38,123 bases of DNA, taken from NCBI GenBank assembly GCA_044375275.1, contig JBILMZ010000009.1:1-38123 (forward strand), read 5' to 3'. Below, piece by piece: positions 15,587-26,431 of the stretch (positions are counted from its first letter, which is position 1; every line of letters begins with the position of its first letter). A program made the position numbers and the translations under genes. Origin of the DNA: SZUA-430 sp044375275 (GTDB lineage Bacteria > Pseudomonadota > Alphaproteobacteria > Micropepsales > Micropepsaceae). The notes under the pieces were generated by a model. The model was not told the DNA's origin. It worked only from the letters and a program-made list of their open reading frames with translations, and did not search any database.

Positions 15587-16864
15587 ATGAAAATTCTGGT
15601 GGTTGGTTCCGGTGGACGCGAGCACGCCCTGTGCTGGGCCATAGCCGCCTCGCCGCTGACGTCGATCCTTTTTTGTGCGCCCGGAAACGCAGGCATCGCA
15701 CAGGTCGCCCGCTGTGTGCCGATCGACGTGATGGACTTTGACGGCTTGTGCCGGTTCGCGCGCGATGAAGGCATCGACTTTGTTGTCATCGGACCTGACA
15801 ATCCCATTGCGGAGGGTCTCGCGGACCGATTGCAGGCGGAAGGCATCAAGCACTTCGGGCCATCACGCGCGGCTTCCGAGCTTGAGTGGTCCAAGGGCTT
15901 CACCAAGGACTTCTGCCAGGCCGAAGGCATTCCGACGGCAGCCTATCGACGCTTCACCCGCGCGGACGATGCCAAATCATACGCCGCCGGTCATGCACTG
16001 CCGGTTGTCATCAAGGCGGACGGGCTTGCGCTCGGCAAGGGCGTCGTGATTGCGACGACGCACGCCGAAGCCTCCGCCGCCATCGACTCGATGTTCGCCG
16101 GCGCATTCGGCACAGCCAGCCAGAGCATTGTGATCGAGGAGTTTCTGGAGGGCGAGGAAGCCAGCTTCTTCGTGCTGTGCGACGGCGAACACATCCTGCC
16201 CTTCGGCGCGGCACAGGACCACAAGCGCGTCGGCGACGGCGATGTCGGTCCGAACACGGGCGGCATGGGCGCCTACTCGCCTGCGCCAGTCTTTACCCGG
16301 GATGTCGAGCAACTGGTGCTTACCCGGATCATCGAACCTACAGTGCGCGGCATGCGCGCCCGCGGGCGTCCGTTCAAGGGTGTGCTCTTTGCCGGTCTCA
16401 TGATCACGTCGTCCGGTCCGAAGCTCATCGAGTACAACGCCCGCTTTGGCGATCCCGAGTGCCAGGTGCTGATGATGCGCCTGAAGTCCGATGTCCTGCC
16501 TCTGCTCATCGCCTGTGCTGACGGCGCGCTGAATACCGTGGATGCGCGTTTCCATGACGACGCGGCACTCACCGTTGTCCTCGCGGCCGAAGGCTATCCG
16601 GATTCACCGCGCAAAGGTTCCGTCATCAAGGGAGTCGATGCGGCTTCAAAGCTTCCGGGCGTGCAGGTCTTTCATGCAGGCACCAAAATGCAGGATGGGC
16701 AGTTGATCGCGAATGGAGGGCGGGTTCTGAACGTCACTGCGCGCGCAAGAACCGTAGCGGAAGCCCAGCGACTGGCCTACGACGCCGTCAAGCTGATCGA
16801 CTGGCCGGGTGGCTTCTGCCGCAAGGACATTGGCTGGCGCGCCGTGCAACGGGCGGCCGAATGA
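15587..16864 (+). CDS. purD: Phosphoribosylamine-glycine ligase
   Basis: PurD makes glycinamide ribonucleotide (second step of purine synthesis) from phosphoribosylamine, glycine and ATP. The 425-residue product starts MKILVVGSGGREHAL, the standard N-terminus. It then shows the ATP-grasp elements VIKADGLALGKGV, the family signature AQDHKRVGDGDVGPNTGGMGAYSPAP and the metal-binding EYNARFGDPE. The ATG at 15587 gives the normal family length; the open frame upstream overlaps xseA and is ignored. No purine neighbours are present, and the gene is probably monocistronic. Confidence 0.97.
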   Translation: MKILVVGSGGREHALCWAIAASPLTSILFCAPGNAGIAQVARCVPIDVMDFDGLCRFARDEGIDFVVIGPDNPIAEGLADRLQAEGIKHFGPSRAASELEWSKGFTKDFCQAEGIPTAAYRRFTRADDAKSYAAGHALPVVIKADGLALGKGVVIATTHAEASAAIDSMFAGAFGTASQSIVIEEFLEGEEASFFVLCDGEHILPFGAAQDHKRVGDGDVGPNTGGMGAYSPAPVFTRDVEQLVLTRIIEPTVRGMRARGRPFKGVLFAGLMITSSGPKLIEYNARFGDPECQVLMMRLKSDVLPLLIACADGALNTVDARFHDDAALTVVLAAEGYPDSPRKGSVIKGVDAASKLPGVQVFHAGTKMQDGQLIANGGRVLNVTARARTVAEAQRLAYDAVKLIDWPGGFCRKDIGWRAVQRAAE

Positions 16865-16933
16865 AGCCGTTTTTCAAAGGCTGCAAGAGTTCGCTATATC
16901 GTTCCCGTACTTCCATGGATCACATGACCCGGC

Positions 16934-18022
16934 ATGACTGAAACATCCAGACAAGAGCAATTCAGCGGCACGAAAGATGTTGCCCCCCAGCACGCACTGG
17001 ATGTCGCAAAACTCGAGGCCTATCTCACTGCGCATGTCGAGGGCTTTGCGGGTCCGCTGACGCTGCGCCAGTTCAAGGGCGGGCAGTCCAATCCGACCTA
17101 TCAGCTCGTGACGCCGTCAAAGAAATACGTGCTGCGTCGCAAGCCGCCGGGCAAGCTCCTGCCATCGGCGCACGCGGTTGATCGCGAGTACCGCATCATC
17201 AGCGCGCTCTATCCCACGGGCTTTCCGGTGCCCCGCCCCTATGTGTTGTGCCAGGACGAGAGCGTCGCGGGCACGATGTTCTATGTCATGGAGTGCGTTG
17301 AAGGGCGCGTGCAGTGGGAACCGCAGTTGCCGGGCATGGATCCGAAACAGCGCTTTGCGATCTATGACGCCATGAACGAGACGCTGGCGCGGCTTCACCA
17401 GACGGATTTCGAGAAGCTGGGCCTCCAGGACTTCGGGAAGCCCGGCAATTACTTTTCGCGTCAGATCTCGCGCTGGGGCAAACAGTATGTTGCTTCGGAG
17501 ACCGAAACCAATCCAGCGATGAACAAGCTGATGGAGTGGCTGCCGGCGCACATTCCACCGGGTGAGCGGAACTCGATCGTGCACGGCGACTATCGCCTCG
17601 ACAACATGATCCTGCACCCGACGGAGCCCAAAGTCCTCGCGGTGCTCGACTGGGAGATCTCCACTATTGGCGACCCGCTTGCGGACTTCACCTACCACAT
17701 CATGCAGTGGCGCATGCCGGTTGGTGGCACCGGAGGTGGAACAGGAAGCCTGACGGGTCTGGACCTCAAGGCGCTGGGCATTCCGCTGGAAGATGACTAC
17801 GTCGCCATGTACTGCAAACGCACGGGCCGGTCCGGGATTGAAAATCTCGACTTCTACTTCGCGTACAACTTCTTCCGACTGGCCTGCATCCTGCAGGGCA
17901 TCATGGGACGCGTGCGCGACGGCACCGCCGCGAGCGCCCACGCCACGACCATGGCTGCAGCTGTCCGGCCATTATCGGAACTGGGCTGGTCATATGCGAA
18001 AAGGGCGGGAGCAAAGGACTGA
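16934..18022 (+). CDS. APH-fold phosphotransferase, ACAD10/11-associated type (copy 1)
   Basis: The product is 362 residues with a protein-kinase/aminoglycoside-phosphotransferase fold. Key motifs are GGQSNPTY (nucleotide loop), YVLRRKPPG (the ATP-binding Lys), VDREYRI, HGDYRLDN (catalytic Asp about residue 219 in an HxDxxxxN pattern) and VLDWE (metal Asp about residue 239). The RKPPGxLLxSAHxVDRE motif is the hallmark of the subgroup fused to or located beside ACAD10/ACAD11 dehydrogenases. Those kinases phosphorylate 4-hydroxyacyl-CoAs before dehydrogenation. Antibiotic resistance is therefore unlikely. It is followed 64 bases later by a paralogue, and an ACAD10/11-like dehydrogenase lies about 3 kb away. 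Confidence 0.9.
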   Translation: MTETSRQEQFSGTKDVAPQHALDVAKLEAYLTAHVEGFAGPLTLRQFKGGQSNPTYQLVTPSKKYVLRRKPPGKLLPSAHAVDREYRIISALYPTGFPVPRPYVLCQDESVAGTMFYVMECVEGRVQWEPQLPGMDPKQRFAIYDAMNETLARLHQTDFEKLGLQDFGKPGNYFSRQISRWGKQYVASETETNPAMNKLMEWLPAHIPPGERNSIVHGDYRLDNMILHPTEPKVLAVLDWEISTIGDPLADFTYHIMQWRMPVGGTGGGTGSLTGLDLKALGIPLEDDYVAMYCKRTGRSGIENLDFYFAYNFFRLACILQGIMGRVRDGTAASAHATTMAAAVRPLSELGWSYAKRAGAKD

Positions 18023-18086
18023 TGAACCACGGCCCCTTCATGGACGAGCATCGCACGCAGCAACGCACTACGCACAGGGCTCGGCC

Positions 18087-19127
18087 ATGAGTTTTGCTCC
18101 CGGGCCTGTTCGGGCCGCCCACAAGTTCAATGAAGCAGCGCTCGCTGACTATCTTCAGCGTAACGCCGGCATCGCTGGCCCCCTGCAGGTGCAGCAGTTC
18201 GGCGGCGGCCAGTCCAACCCCACGTTCCTGCTGATGTCCGGTGCACAGCGTTTCGTGCTGCGCAAGAAGCCGCCAGGACAACTCCTCAAGAGCGCGCATC
18301 AGGTCGACCGCGAATTCCGGATCATGAAGGCCCTGTCCCAGACCGACGTTCCCGTGCCGCGCATGGTTGCGTTGTGCGAGGATGAAAGCGTCATCGGCAC
18401 GTCCTTCTACGTCATGGAATATCTCGAGGGCCGGATCTTCAGGGATCCTCAAGTGCCTGACGTTTCACGCGCAGAGCGTGCGGCCATCTATGACAGCATG
18501 AACGACGTGCTGGCGCGCCTGCATCGCGTGGACTATCGCAAGGTCGGGCTCGAGGACTTCGGCCGGCCGGGAAACTACTTCGAGCGACAGATCACACGCT
18601 TCATCCAGCAATACAGGTCAGCGCAGACCGACACGATTCCCGAAATGGAAGACCTGATCGGGTGGCTGCCGCAGCACATTCCCGATGAGCCGAGCGTCAC
18701 CATAGCCCACGGGGATTTCCGTCTCGAGAACACGATCTTCCATGCCACCGAGCCGCGCATGATAGCCGTGCTCGACTGGGAACTATCGACCATTGGTCAC
18801 CCGCTCGCGGATCTCGCCTATAACTGCCTCGGATACCATTTCATGAACCCGCGCCAGGGGGGCCTGATCGGAATCGATTTCGTGGCGACCGGCATTCCGC
18901 GGGAGCGGGATTATGTCGATCTCTATTGCGCGCGCACCGGCCGTGGCCCGATCGAGAAGTGGCCTTTCTATGTGAGCTTCTCCCTTTTCCGCCTCGCGTC
19001 CATTTCGCAAGGCGTCTACAAGCGCGGCCTGGACGGAAATGCGAGCTCGGAGACCGCTGCGCAATTTGGCAATACGTGCCAGCTGCTTGCGCAGAACGCG
19101 TGGCGACTGGCCCAAGAGGTCACCTGA
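18087..19127 (+). CDS. APH-fold phosphotransferase, ACAD10/11-associated type (copy 2)
   Basis: This is a 346-residue paralogue of the preceding gene, close over its whole length. It shares GGQSNPTF, FVLRKKPPGQLLKSAHQVDRE, the HGDFRLEN catalytic loop (Asp about residue 210) and VLDWE (about residue 230). The clearest difference is the stretch after DWE-STIG: copy 1 has DFTYHIMQWRMPVGG and copy 2 has DLAYNCLGYHFMNPR. That region lines the acceptor pocket in this fold, so the two may use different chain lengths or branching. I chose ATG 18087 (AGGG about seven bases upstream) over a much longer open frame that runs through copy 1. Tandem duplication is the simplest origin. Confidence 0.88.
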   Translation: MSFAPGPVRAAHKFNEAALADYLQRNAGIAGPLQVQQFGGGQSNPTFLLMSGAQRFVLRKKPPGQLLKSAHQVDREFRIMKALSQTDVPVPRMVALCEDESVIGTSFYVMEYLEGRIFRDPQVPDVSRAERAAIYDSMNDVLARLHRVDYRKVGLEDFGRPGNYFERQITRFIQQYRSAQTDTIPEMEDLIGWLPQHIPDEPSVTIAHGDFRLENTIFHATEPRMIAVLDWELSTIGHPLADLAYNCLGYHFMNPRQGGLIGIDFVATGIPRERDYVDLYCARTGRGPIEKWPFYVSFSLFRLASISQGVYKRGLDGNASSETAAQFGNTCQLLAQNAWRLAQEVT

Positions 19128-19242
19128 ATTCACGCGCCTATGGTATCCAGACGGTTAGCACCCTGGCATGAGGCGCTGACCATCGCCTGATTTGCGGCGC
19201 TCTTCACAAGTGCTTAGCCTTTGTGATTATGGGGCGCTTCAA

Positions 19243-19286
19243 TTCAATTTTACGGCTTTGCGCCTAAAATCCCTGCATATTCAGGG
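19243..19286 (+). promoter_or_regulatory. Candidate promoter and dyad before the histidine kinase gene
   Basis: A possible -35 (TTCAAT, 19243-19248, poor) and -10 (TAAAAT, 19265-19270, good) are separated by 16 bases. Immediately after is an imperfect 16-bp palindrome CCCTGCATATTCAGGG (19271-19286) that would overlap the transcription start, a typical place for a repressor operator. The -35 match is weak, so this is a candidate only. Confidence 0.3.
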
Positions 19287-19309
19287 TTCCAGTTGCTTCG
19301 AGAGTCGCA

Positions 19310-20893
19310 ATGGTCGATGACATTCCTTTACATGCCAGCAACAAGGTCGCTCCGGAAGGTGGCGATCTCAAGGTTGCGCAGCAGCTGGAGCTTGGCGCGC
19401 ATTTCGCGCTCGCTGAACGCGCGGCCCATATCGGTTACTGGCGCCACGAGATGCGTAGTGGCTTGCAGCACTGGTCGCCGGGCTTCTTCGCCATGATGGG
19501 CATTGACCCGATGGAAGTACGACCCTCGGTGTCGTACCTCATGGAGCGAATTCACCCTGACGACCGCGATGCGATGAACCGGGAGCTCGCCGCCGCCGTC
19601 TCGACCGGCCACCCCTTCCACTACCGCACACGCACGTGGAACACGGGAAGCGACGAGCGCACATTTGACACCCATGGCGAGGTTGAACGTGGGGCCAACG
19701 GCGCCTTCGTTGCCCTTCTCGGCGTGGTACGTGAAGTCACGCGCGAAGTTGATGCCGAACGCAAGCTGAGGGAAAGCGAAACTGCCTATCGCCTTATCAT
19801 GGAAGAGGCGACTGACGTGATCTCGCGGCATGACAGGAATGGTGTAACCACGTTCGTGTCTCCGGCCGTGCGGCAGTTGCTGGGCTATGAACCCCAGGAC
19901 ATCATCAACCGGCCTGTCTCGGACTTTGCCCACCCCGATGACCTTCAAGGACCCGCATCCTCCATTCTGGACACGCACGCAACCGACACGGCGATCACCT
20001 TTGAACACCGTCGGCGGCATCGTGATGGTCATTTCGTCTGGCTTGAGTCCCGCGTCAGGTACGTCCTCAAGAGCGAAACCGGCGAACCCGAGCATGCCAT
20101 TTCGGTGACGCGAGACATATCCAGACGCAAGGCCTTTGAAGATGAGTTGCTGGCGGCACGCAAGAAGGCCGAGTCCGCCAACTATACAAAGAGTCGCTTC
20201 CTTGCGAACATGAGCCATGAACTGCGCACGCCGCTGAACGCCATCATCGGCTTCTCCGACATCATGGTCCGCGAGATGTTTGGTCCGATCGGCAACAAGC
20301 GCTACTCGGAGTATGCCAAACTCGTGCACGAGTCCGGCTCGCTGCTTCTGGATCTGATCAACGACCTGCTGGACATGTCAAAGATCGAAGCCGACAAGTA
20401 CGAACTTCATCTTGAGGACTTTCAGGTCAGTGAGACGATTGGCGCGGCGCTGCAGATGCTCTCAAGCCGTGTGGAAGAGAAGAGCCTTGCCCTGTCCTCA
20501 GTCGTGGAGCCTGAAAGGCTGTCGCTCAGGGCGGACCAGCGCGTGGTAAAGCAGGTTCTTCTCAACCTGCTTTCGAATGCGGTGAAGTTCAGCAACATTG
20601 GCGGGCGCATCGAAGTTCGTGCCATCCAGGTCGACGTGGCCATGGTGCTCAGCGTCGAAGACAGCGGGATCGGCATCCCGCCAGAATTCCTTTCCAAGAT
20701 TGCCCAACCCTTCGAGCAGGCCTCGAATGACCCCGCACGGACGCATGGGGGATCAGGACTGGGCCTCGCGCTGGTGAAGTCACTCGTCGCGCTGCACGGC
20801 GGAGAGTTCGGCATCGAGAGCACGCTTGGCAAGGGCACACGGGTAACTGTCAAGCTGCCGCTGGTGTGCAAGGCCCGCGGCAAGGCCGCCTGA
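19310..20893 (+). CDS. Soluble PAS-domain sensor histidine kinase
   Basis: The product is 527 residues with no membrane segment. Two PAS domains come first (about residues 35-145, with MERIHPDDRDAM, and 150-275, with FAHPDDLQGP followed by a PAC-like HFVWLES...VTRDISRR). A HisKA domain with the phospho-acceptor in FLANMSHELRTPLN (His about residue 303) is next. The HATPase domain shows the N box LLNLLSNAVKFSN, G1 DSGIGIP and G2 GGSGLGLAL. It lacks a receiver domain, and no response regulator gene is adjacent, so it is an orphan. It would sense an internal signal through PAS. The HisKA region resembles the PleC/DivJ-like alphaproteobacterial group, though I cannot place it exactly. It lies between the twin kinases and the dehydrogenase. 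Confidence 0.93.
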   Translation: MVDDIPLHASNKVAPEGGDLKVAQQLELGAHFALAERAAHIGYWRHEMRSGLQHWSPGFFAMMGIDPMEVRPSVSYLMERIHPDDRDAMNRELAAAVSTGHPFHYRTRTWNTGSDERTFDTHGEVERGANGAFVALLGVVREVTREVDAERKLRESETAYRLIMEEATDVISRHDRNGVTTFVSPAVRQLLGYEPQDIINRPVSDFAHPDDLQGPASSILDTHATDTAITFEHRRRHRDGHFVWLESRVRYVLKSETGEPEHAISVTRDISRRKAFEDELLAARKKAESANYTKSRFLANMSHELRTPLNAIIGFSDIMVREMFGPIGNKRYSEYAKLVHESGSLLLDLINDLLDMSKIEADKYELHLEDFQVSETIGAALQMLSSRVEEKSLALSSVVEPERLSLRADQRVVKQVLLNLLSNAVKFSNIGGRIEVRAIQVDVAMVLSVEDSGIGIPPEFLSKIAQPFEQASNDPARTHGGSGLGLALVKSLVALHGGEFGIESTLGKGTRVTVKLPLVCKARGKAA

Positions 20894-20900
20894 AACAGAA

Positions 20901-20927
20901 CAGCCCCGCGCGGTGTGCGCAGGGCTG
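20901..20927. terminator. Hairpin between convergent genes
   Basis: CAGCCC (20901-20906) pairs with GGGCTG (20922-20927), with further GCGC/GCGC pairing inside. It occupies the 58-bp gap between the histidine kinase stop and the dehydrogenase stop, so it probably terminates both. The flanks are only mildly T-rich (TTCTGTTTC on the minus side). Confidence 0.6.
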
Positions 20928-20951
20928 CGTTGGTTCAAGTCGTGAAGGCAG

Positions 20952-22193
20952 CTATTCCGCCGCTTCCATCCGCATCTTGTTCGAGTACTTCCCGAACTCA
21001 AGCCGCGCGATCGTCCGGTTGTGCACTTCGTCCGGGCCGTCGGCAAGGCGCAGCGTGCGCTGACCGGCGTAAAGCTTGGCCATGCCTGAATCGGTCGTCA
21101 CGCCAGCGCCACCCCATGCCTGGATGGCGTCATCAATAACCTGCAGGGCCATGCGCGGTGCCGCGACCTTGATCATCGCGATTTCCGTGCGCGCGACCTT
21201 GTTGCCCACCTTGTCCATCATGTCCGCCGCCTTCAGCGTCAACAGGCGGCACATGTCGATGTTGATGCGGGCTTCCGCGACGCGCTGTTCCCAGACCGAG
21301 TGATCGGAGATGCGCTTGCCGAAGGCTTCGCGCGACATCAGACGCTTGCACATTGATTCCAGCGCCCGTTCCGCCGCGCCGATGCTGCGCATGCAGTGAT
21401 GGATGCGCCCCGGCCCGAGGCGACCCTGCGCGATCTCGAAGCCACGGCCTTCGCCGAGGATCATGTTGCCGAGCGGCACCTTCACGTTGTCGAACACGAT
21501 TTCCGCGTGACCATGCGGCGCGTCATCATAGCCGAAGACCGGCAGCATGCGCTTCACGTTGACGCCGGGCGCGTTCGTCTCGACGAGGATCTGGGACTGC
21601 TGCCTGTACTTGTCGCCCTCGGGATCCGTCTTGCCCATGACGATCAGGATCTTGCAGCGTGGGTCGCCCACCCCTGAAGACCACCACTTGCGGCCATTGA
21701 TGACGTAGTGGTCACCCTTGCGCTCGATGCGGGTCCGGATGTTGGTGGCGTCAGACGAGGCCACTTCGGGTTCCGTCATGATGAAGCCCGAGCGGATTTC
21801 GCCTGCCAGCAGCGGCTTCAGCCACTGCGCCTTCTGCTCCTCGCTGCCATAGCGCTCGAGCACTTCCATGTTGCCGGTGTCGGGCGCCGAGCAGTTGAAA
21901 ACCTCGGATGCGAAACCAACCTTCCCCATCATTTCCGCGAGCGGCGCGTATTCGAGGTTGGTGAGGCCAGCGCCGTGGCTGCTTTCGTTGAGAAACAGGT
22001 TCCAGAGCCCTTGCGCCTTTGCCTTGGCCTTCAGGTCTTCGACCACGGGCACTACAATCCACGGATTGCCCTTGGCGCGGGCTTCGGACATTTGCTCGTT
22101 GTAGATGGCTTCCGCCGGGTACACGTGCTTGTCCATGAAATCGGATACCTTGCGTATCCATTCCTTCATTCGAGGCGTGTAGTCGAAATCCAT
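20952..22193 (-). CDS. Acyl-CoA dehydrogenase, ACAD10/11-like
   Basis: This is a 413-residue flavoprotein of the acyl-CoA dehydrogenase fold. The N-terminal helical domain (NLFLNESSHGAGLTNLEYAPLAEMMGK) is followed by the beta domain with FIMTEPEVASSDATN and WWSSGVGDPRCK. The C-terminal domain shows GRIHHCMRSIGAAERAL and QAWGGAGVTTDSGMAKLYAGQRTLRLADGPDEVH. The ADGPDEVH ending and the R-I-H-H-C-M-R stretch are what I associate with the ACAD10/11 group, which acts on 4-phosphoacyl-CoAs. A strong Shine-Dalgarno GGAGGAA (plus-strand 22197-22203) precedes the ATG. It converges on the histidine kinase gene. Its presence close to two matching kinases supports the substrate inference. Confidence 0.92.
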   Translation of the reverse strand: MDFDYTPRMKEWIRKVSDFMDKHVYPAEAIYNEQMSEARAKGNPWIVVPVVEDLKAKAKAQGLWNLFLNESSHGAGLTNLEYAPLAEMMGKVGFASEVFNCSAPDTGNMEVLERYGSEEQKAQWLKPLLAGEIRSGFIMTEPEVASSDATNIRTRIERKGDHYVINGRKWWSSGVGDPRCKILIVMGKTDPEGDKYRQQSQILVETNAPGVNVKRMLPVFGYDDAPHGHAEIVFDNVKVPLGNMILGEGRGFEIAQGRLGPGRIHHCMRSIGAAERALESMCKRLMSREAFGKRISDHSVWEQRVAEARINIDMCRLLTLKAADMMDKVGNKVARTEIAMIKVAAPRMALQVIDDAIQAWGGAGVTTDSGMAKLYAGQRTLRLADGPDEVHNRTIARLEFGKYSNKMRMEAAE

Positions 22194-22263
22194 TTGTTCC
22201 TCCGCGATTGAATATCAATGACCGGAGATTATCGGGCGTCAGGGAGCGCCGCTAGGATCTATG

Positions 22264-22731
22264 TCAACGCCGGGCGCGGAAAAAATCCCGGAGAAGCGCA
22301 GCGGAGGCTTCGCCCTGCCCGGGTTCGGCCTGAAGGATTTCCGGCCTGTGATGGCAGGTCGGCTGGTCGAAGAAGCGCGGTCCGCTGAGTACGGCCCCGC
22401 CCTTCGGGTCCGTGGCCGCAAAGACGACCCTGGAAACCCGCGCCAGGGAGATCGCACCGGCGCACATCGCGCAGGGCTCGAGCGTCACGAAGAGCGTCGT
22501 ACCGACCAGCCGCTCATTTCCCAAAGCTGCGCCAGCCTTCCGGATGACCTGAATTTCTGCATGCGCCGTGGGGTCATGGCGCTCGACGATCCGGTTGCCG
22601 TCCGCAGCAAGCACGGTCTTGCCGTCTGCTGCAATCAGGACGGCACCTACGGGCACCTCTTCCCGCGCAGCCGCCTGGCGCGCTTCGGTTAACGCCAATT
22701 CCATCCAGTGCTGTTCAGCTTGCGTCATCAT
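22264..22731 (-). CDS. tadA: tRNA-specific adenosine deaminase TadA
   Basis: TadA deaminates A34 to inosine in tRNA-Arg(ACG) and is normally essential. The product is about 155 residues with a zinc cytidine-deaminase fold. HAE (in DPTAHAEIQVIRKAG) supplies a zinc ligand and the proton-shuttle Glu, and PCAMCAGAI supplies the two Cys ligands. The RFF-type ending (LLRDFFRARR) is normal. Two adjacent ATGs (22731 and 22728) could serve as start; the longer frame to 22953 overlaps the divergent gene and is rejected. It is divergent from the pseudouridine synthase, with 40 bases between starts. Confidence 0.95.
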   Translation of the reverse strand: MMTQAEQHWMELALTEARQAAAREEVPVGAVLIAADGKTVLAADGNRIVERHDPTAHAEIQVIRKAGAALGNERLVGTTLFVTLEPCAMCAGAISLARVSRVVFAATDPKGGAVLSGPRFFDQPTCHHRPEILQAEPGQGEASAALLRDFFRARR

Positions 22732-22771
22732 TTCCGTATGCCCTGCGAAAAGCTCTGGTACAACCCCGAAC

Positions 22772-23524
22772 ATGACCTCCGGACTGCAGGAAGAAGGTGA
22801 GCGAATTGCCAAGGCGCTGGCGCGTGCCGGTGTCTGCTCGCGCCGGGATGCCGAGCGGCTCATCGAAGAAGGCCGCGTCTCCGTCAATGGCAAGGTGCTC
22901 GATACACCTGCCACAAAGGTGACGGCCGCGGACCGGATCATGGTTGATGGCAAGCCGGTGCGCGGGGCGGAGCGCAGCCGCCTCTGGCGCTACTACAAGC
23001 CACGCGGCCTCGTCACGACCCACAAGGATGAAAAGGACCGCCCGACGGTCTTTGAACACCTGCCCGCCAATCTTCCGCGCGTGATCTCCGTCGGTCGCCT
23101 CGATTTCAATTCCGAAGGGCTGTTGCTACTCACGAACGACGGGACTCTTGCGCGCAAGCTCGAACTTCCTTCCAATGGCTGGATCCGCCGCTATCGGGTC
23201 CGTGTGTTCGGCAAGCTGGAGCAAGCCGATCTGGACCGCCTCAAGAAGGGTGTCACGATCGAAGGCGTTTCCTATGGTCCCGTCGAAGCGGCGCTTGACC
23301 GGCAGCAGGGCGGCAACGCCTGGGCCACCATCGCGCTGAAGGAAGGCAAGAACCGCGAAGTGCGACGCCTGATGGAATTCATTGGCGTCAAGGTGAACCG
23401 GCTCATTCGCGTATCCTTTGGTCCCTTTCACCTGGGACTGCTCCAGGAAGGCGGCGTGGATGAAGTTCCCTACAAGGCGCTGAAAGAGCAGCTCGGCCAG
23501 GCCGACGCCGGGGCAAAGGACTGA
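22772..23524 (+). CDS. RsuA/RluB/RluE/RluF family pseudouridine synthase
   Basis: The 250-residue product joins an N-terminal S4 RNA-binding domain (about residues 10-60: ARAGVCSRRDAERLIEEGRVSVNG) to a catalytic domain. The active-site motif is GRLDFNSEGLLLLTNDG, with the catalytic Asp in GRLD. The family's KEGKNREVRRLME block follows. It would isomerise a uridine in 23S rRNA (RluB-like, most likely) or 16S rRNA; the exact site is not readable. It lacks the long basic C-terminal tail seen in some alphaproteobacterial relatives. rsmD follows after three bases, making a two-gene rRNA modification unit. Confidence 0.92.
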   Translation: MTSGLQEEGERIAKALARAGVCSRRDAERLIEEGRVSVNGKVLDTPATKVTAADRIMVDGKPVRGAERSRLWRYYKPRGLVTTHKDEKDRPTVFEHLPANLPRVISVGRLDFNSEGLLLLTNDGTLARKLELPSNGWIRRYRVRVFGKLEQADLDRLKKGVTIEGVSYGPVEAALDRQQGGNAWATIALKEGKNREVRRLMEFIGVKVNRLIRVSFGPFHLGLLQEGGVDEVPYKALKEQLGQADAGAKD

Positions 23525-23527
23525 GGC

Positions 23528-24112
23528 GTGCGCATCATCTCGGGCAAGTTCCGTGGCCTGTCGCTGTCGACACCAAAGGACGAGAGGGTGCGTCCCACTT
23601 CGGACCGTGTGCGTGAAGCCCTCTTCAATGTCATTGCCCACAACGACTTCGGTATCGATTTCTCGCTGAACGGGGTGCGCGTCCTGGACCTTTATGCCGG
23701 GACGGGGGCGCTCGGGCTGGAAGCCCTGTCGCGAGGCGCTTCCTTCGTGATGTTCGTTGACGACCACTTCGAAAGCCGCGCCCTTATCCGCCGGAACGTC
23801 GAAGCTGCCCATGCCACCGGGGCCACCAAGATCTGGCGGCGTGACGCGGCCGTGCTGGGTGACATTCCTTCAAATGCCGGCGGCGCCTTTGGCCTGGTGT
23901 TCATTGATCCGCCGTACCGCAAGGGGCTGGCGGACCGCTCGCTTGCCAGCCTCGTGTCCGGAAACTGGCTGGCAGAGCGCTGCCTGCTTGTCGTCGAGAC
24001 CGCCGAGGGTGAAGCGCTGGACGTGCCGCCCTCTCTTGAGATTGAAGATGACCGCACCTATGGCGACACGCGGGTCAGATTGATCATGCGCCGCGCGCGG
24101 ACTGGATCCTGA
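23528..24112 (+). CDS. rsmD: 16S rRNA (guanine-966-N2)-methyltransferase RsmD
   Basis: RsmD methylates G966 of 16S rRNA in the assembled 30S subunit. The 194-residue product begins MRIISGKFRGLSLSTP and continues VRPTSDRVREALFNVI, both standard. The SAM loop is VLDLYAGTGALGLEALSRGA and the catalytic motif is FIDPPYRKGL. The start is a GTG at 23528, three bases after the pseudouridine synthase stop, within GAGGCGTG. Length is normal. Confidence 0.96.
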   Translation: MRIISGKFRGLSLSTPKDERVRPTSDRVREALFNVIAHNDFGIDFSLNGVRVLDLYAGTGALGLEALSRGASFVMFVDDHFESRALIRRNVEAAHATGATKIWRRDAAVLGDIPSNAGGAFGLVFIDPPYRKGLADRSLASLVSGNWLAERCLLVVETAEGEALDVPPSLEIEDDRTYGDTRVRLIMRRARTGS

Positions 24113-24127
24113 GCCCTGAAATGCGAA

Positions 24128-24149
24128 GAGCCGCCCCATGGGGCGGCTC
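24128..24149. terminator. Bidirectional terminator hairpin
   Basis: A perfect 10-bp inverted repeat (GAGCCGCCCC at 24128-24137, GGGGCGGCTC at 24140-24149) lies in the 63-bp gap between the convergent rsmD and multicopper oxidase genes. There is no long T-tract. The strong stem and its position between two stop codons argue that it ends both transcripts. Confidence 0.75.
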
Positions 24150-24175
24150 CCGCAATTCCATCCTAGCCAACGAGC

Positions 24176-26431
<2,256 letters not shown>

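Noticed and set aside
16934..19127. The two APH-fold genes as aminoglycoside resistance determinants
   Set aside because: The RKPPG/SAHxVDRE motifs and the nearby ACAD10/11-like dehydrogenase point to acyl-CoA metabolism.
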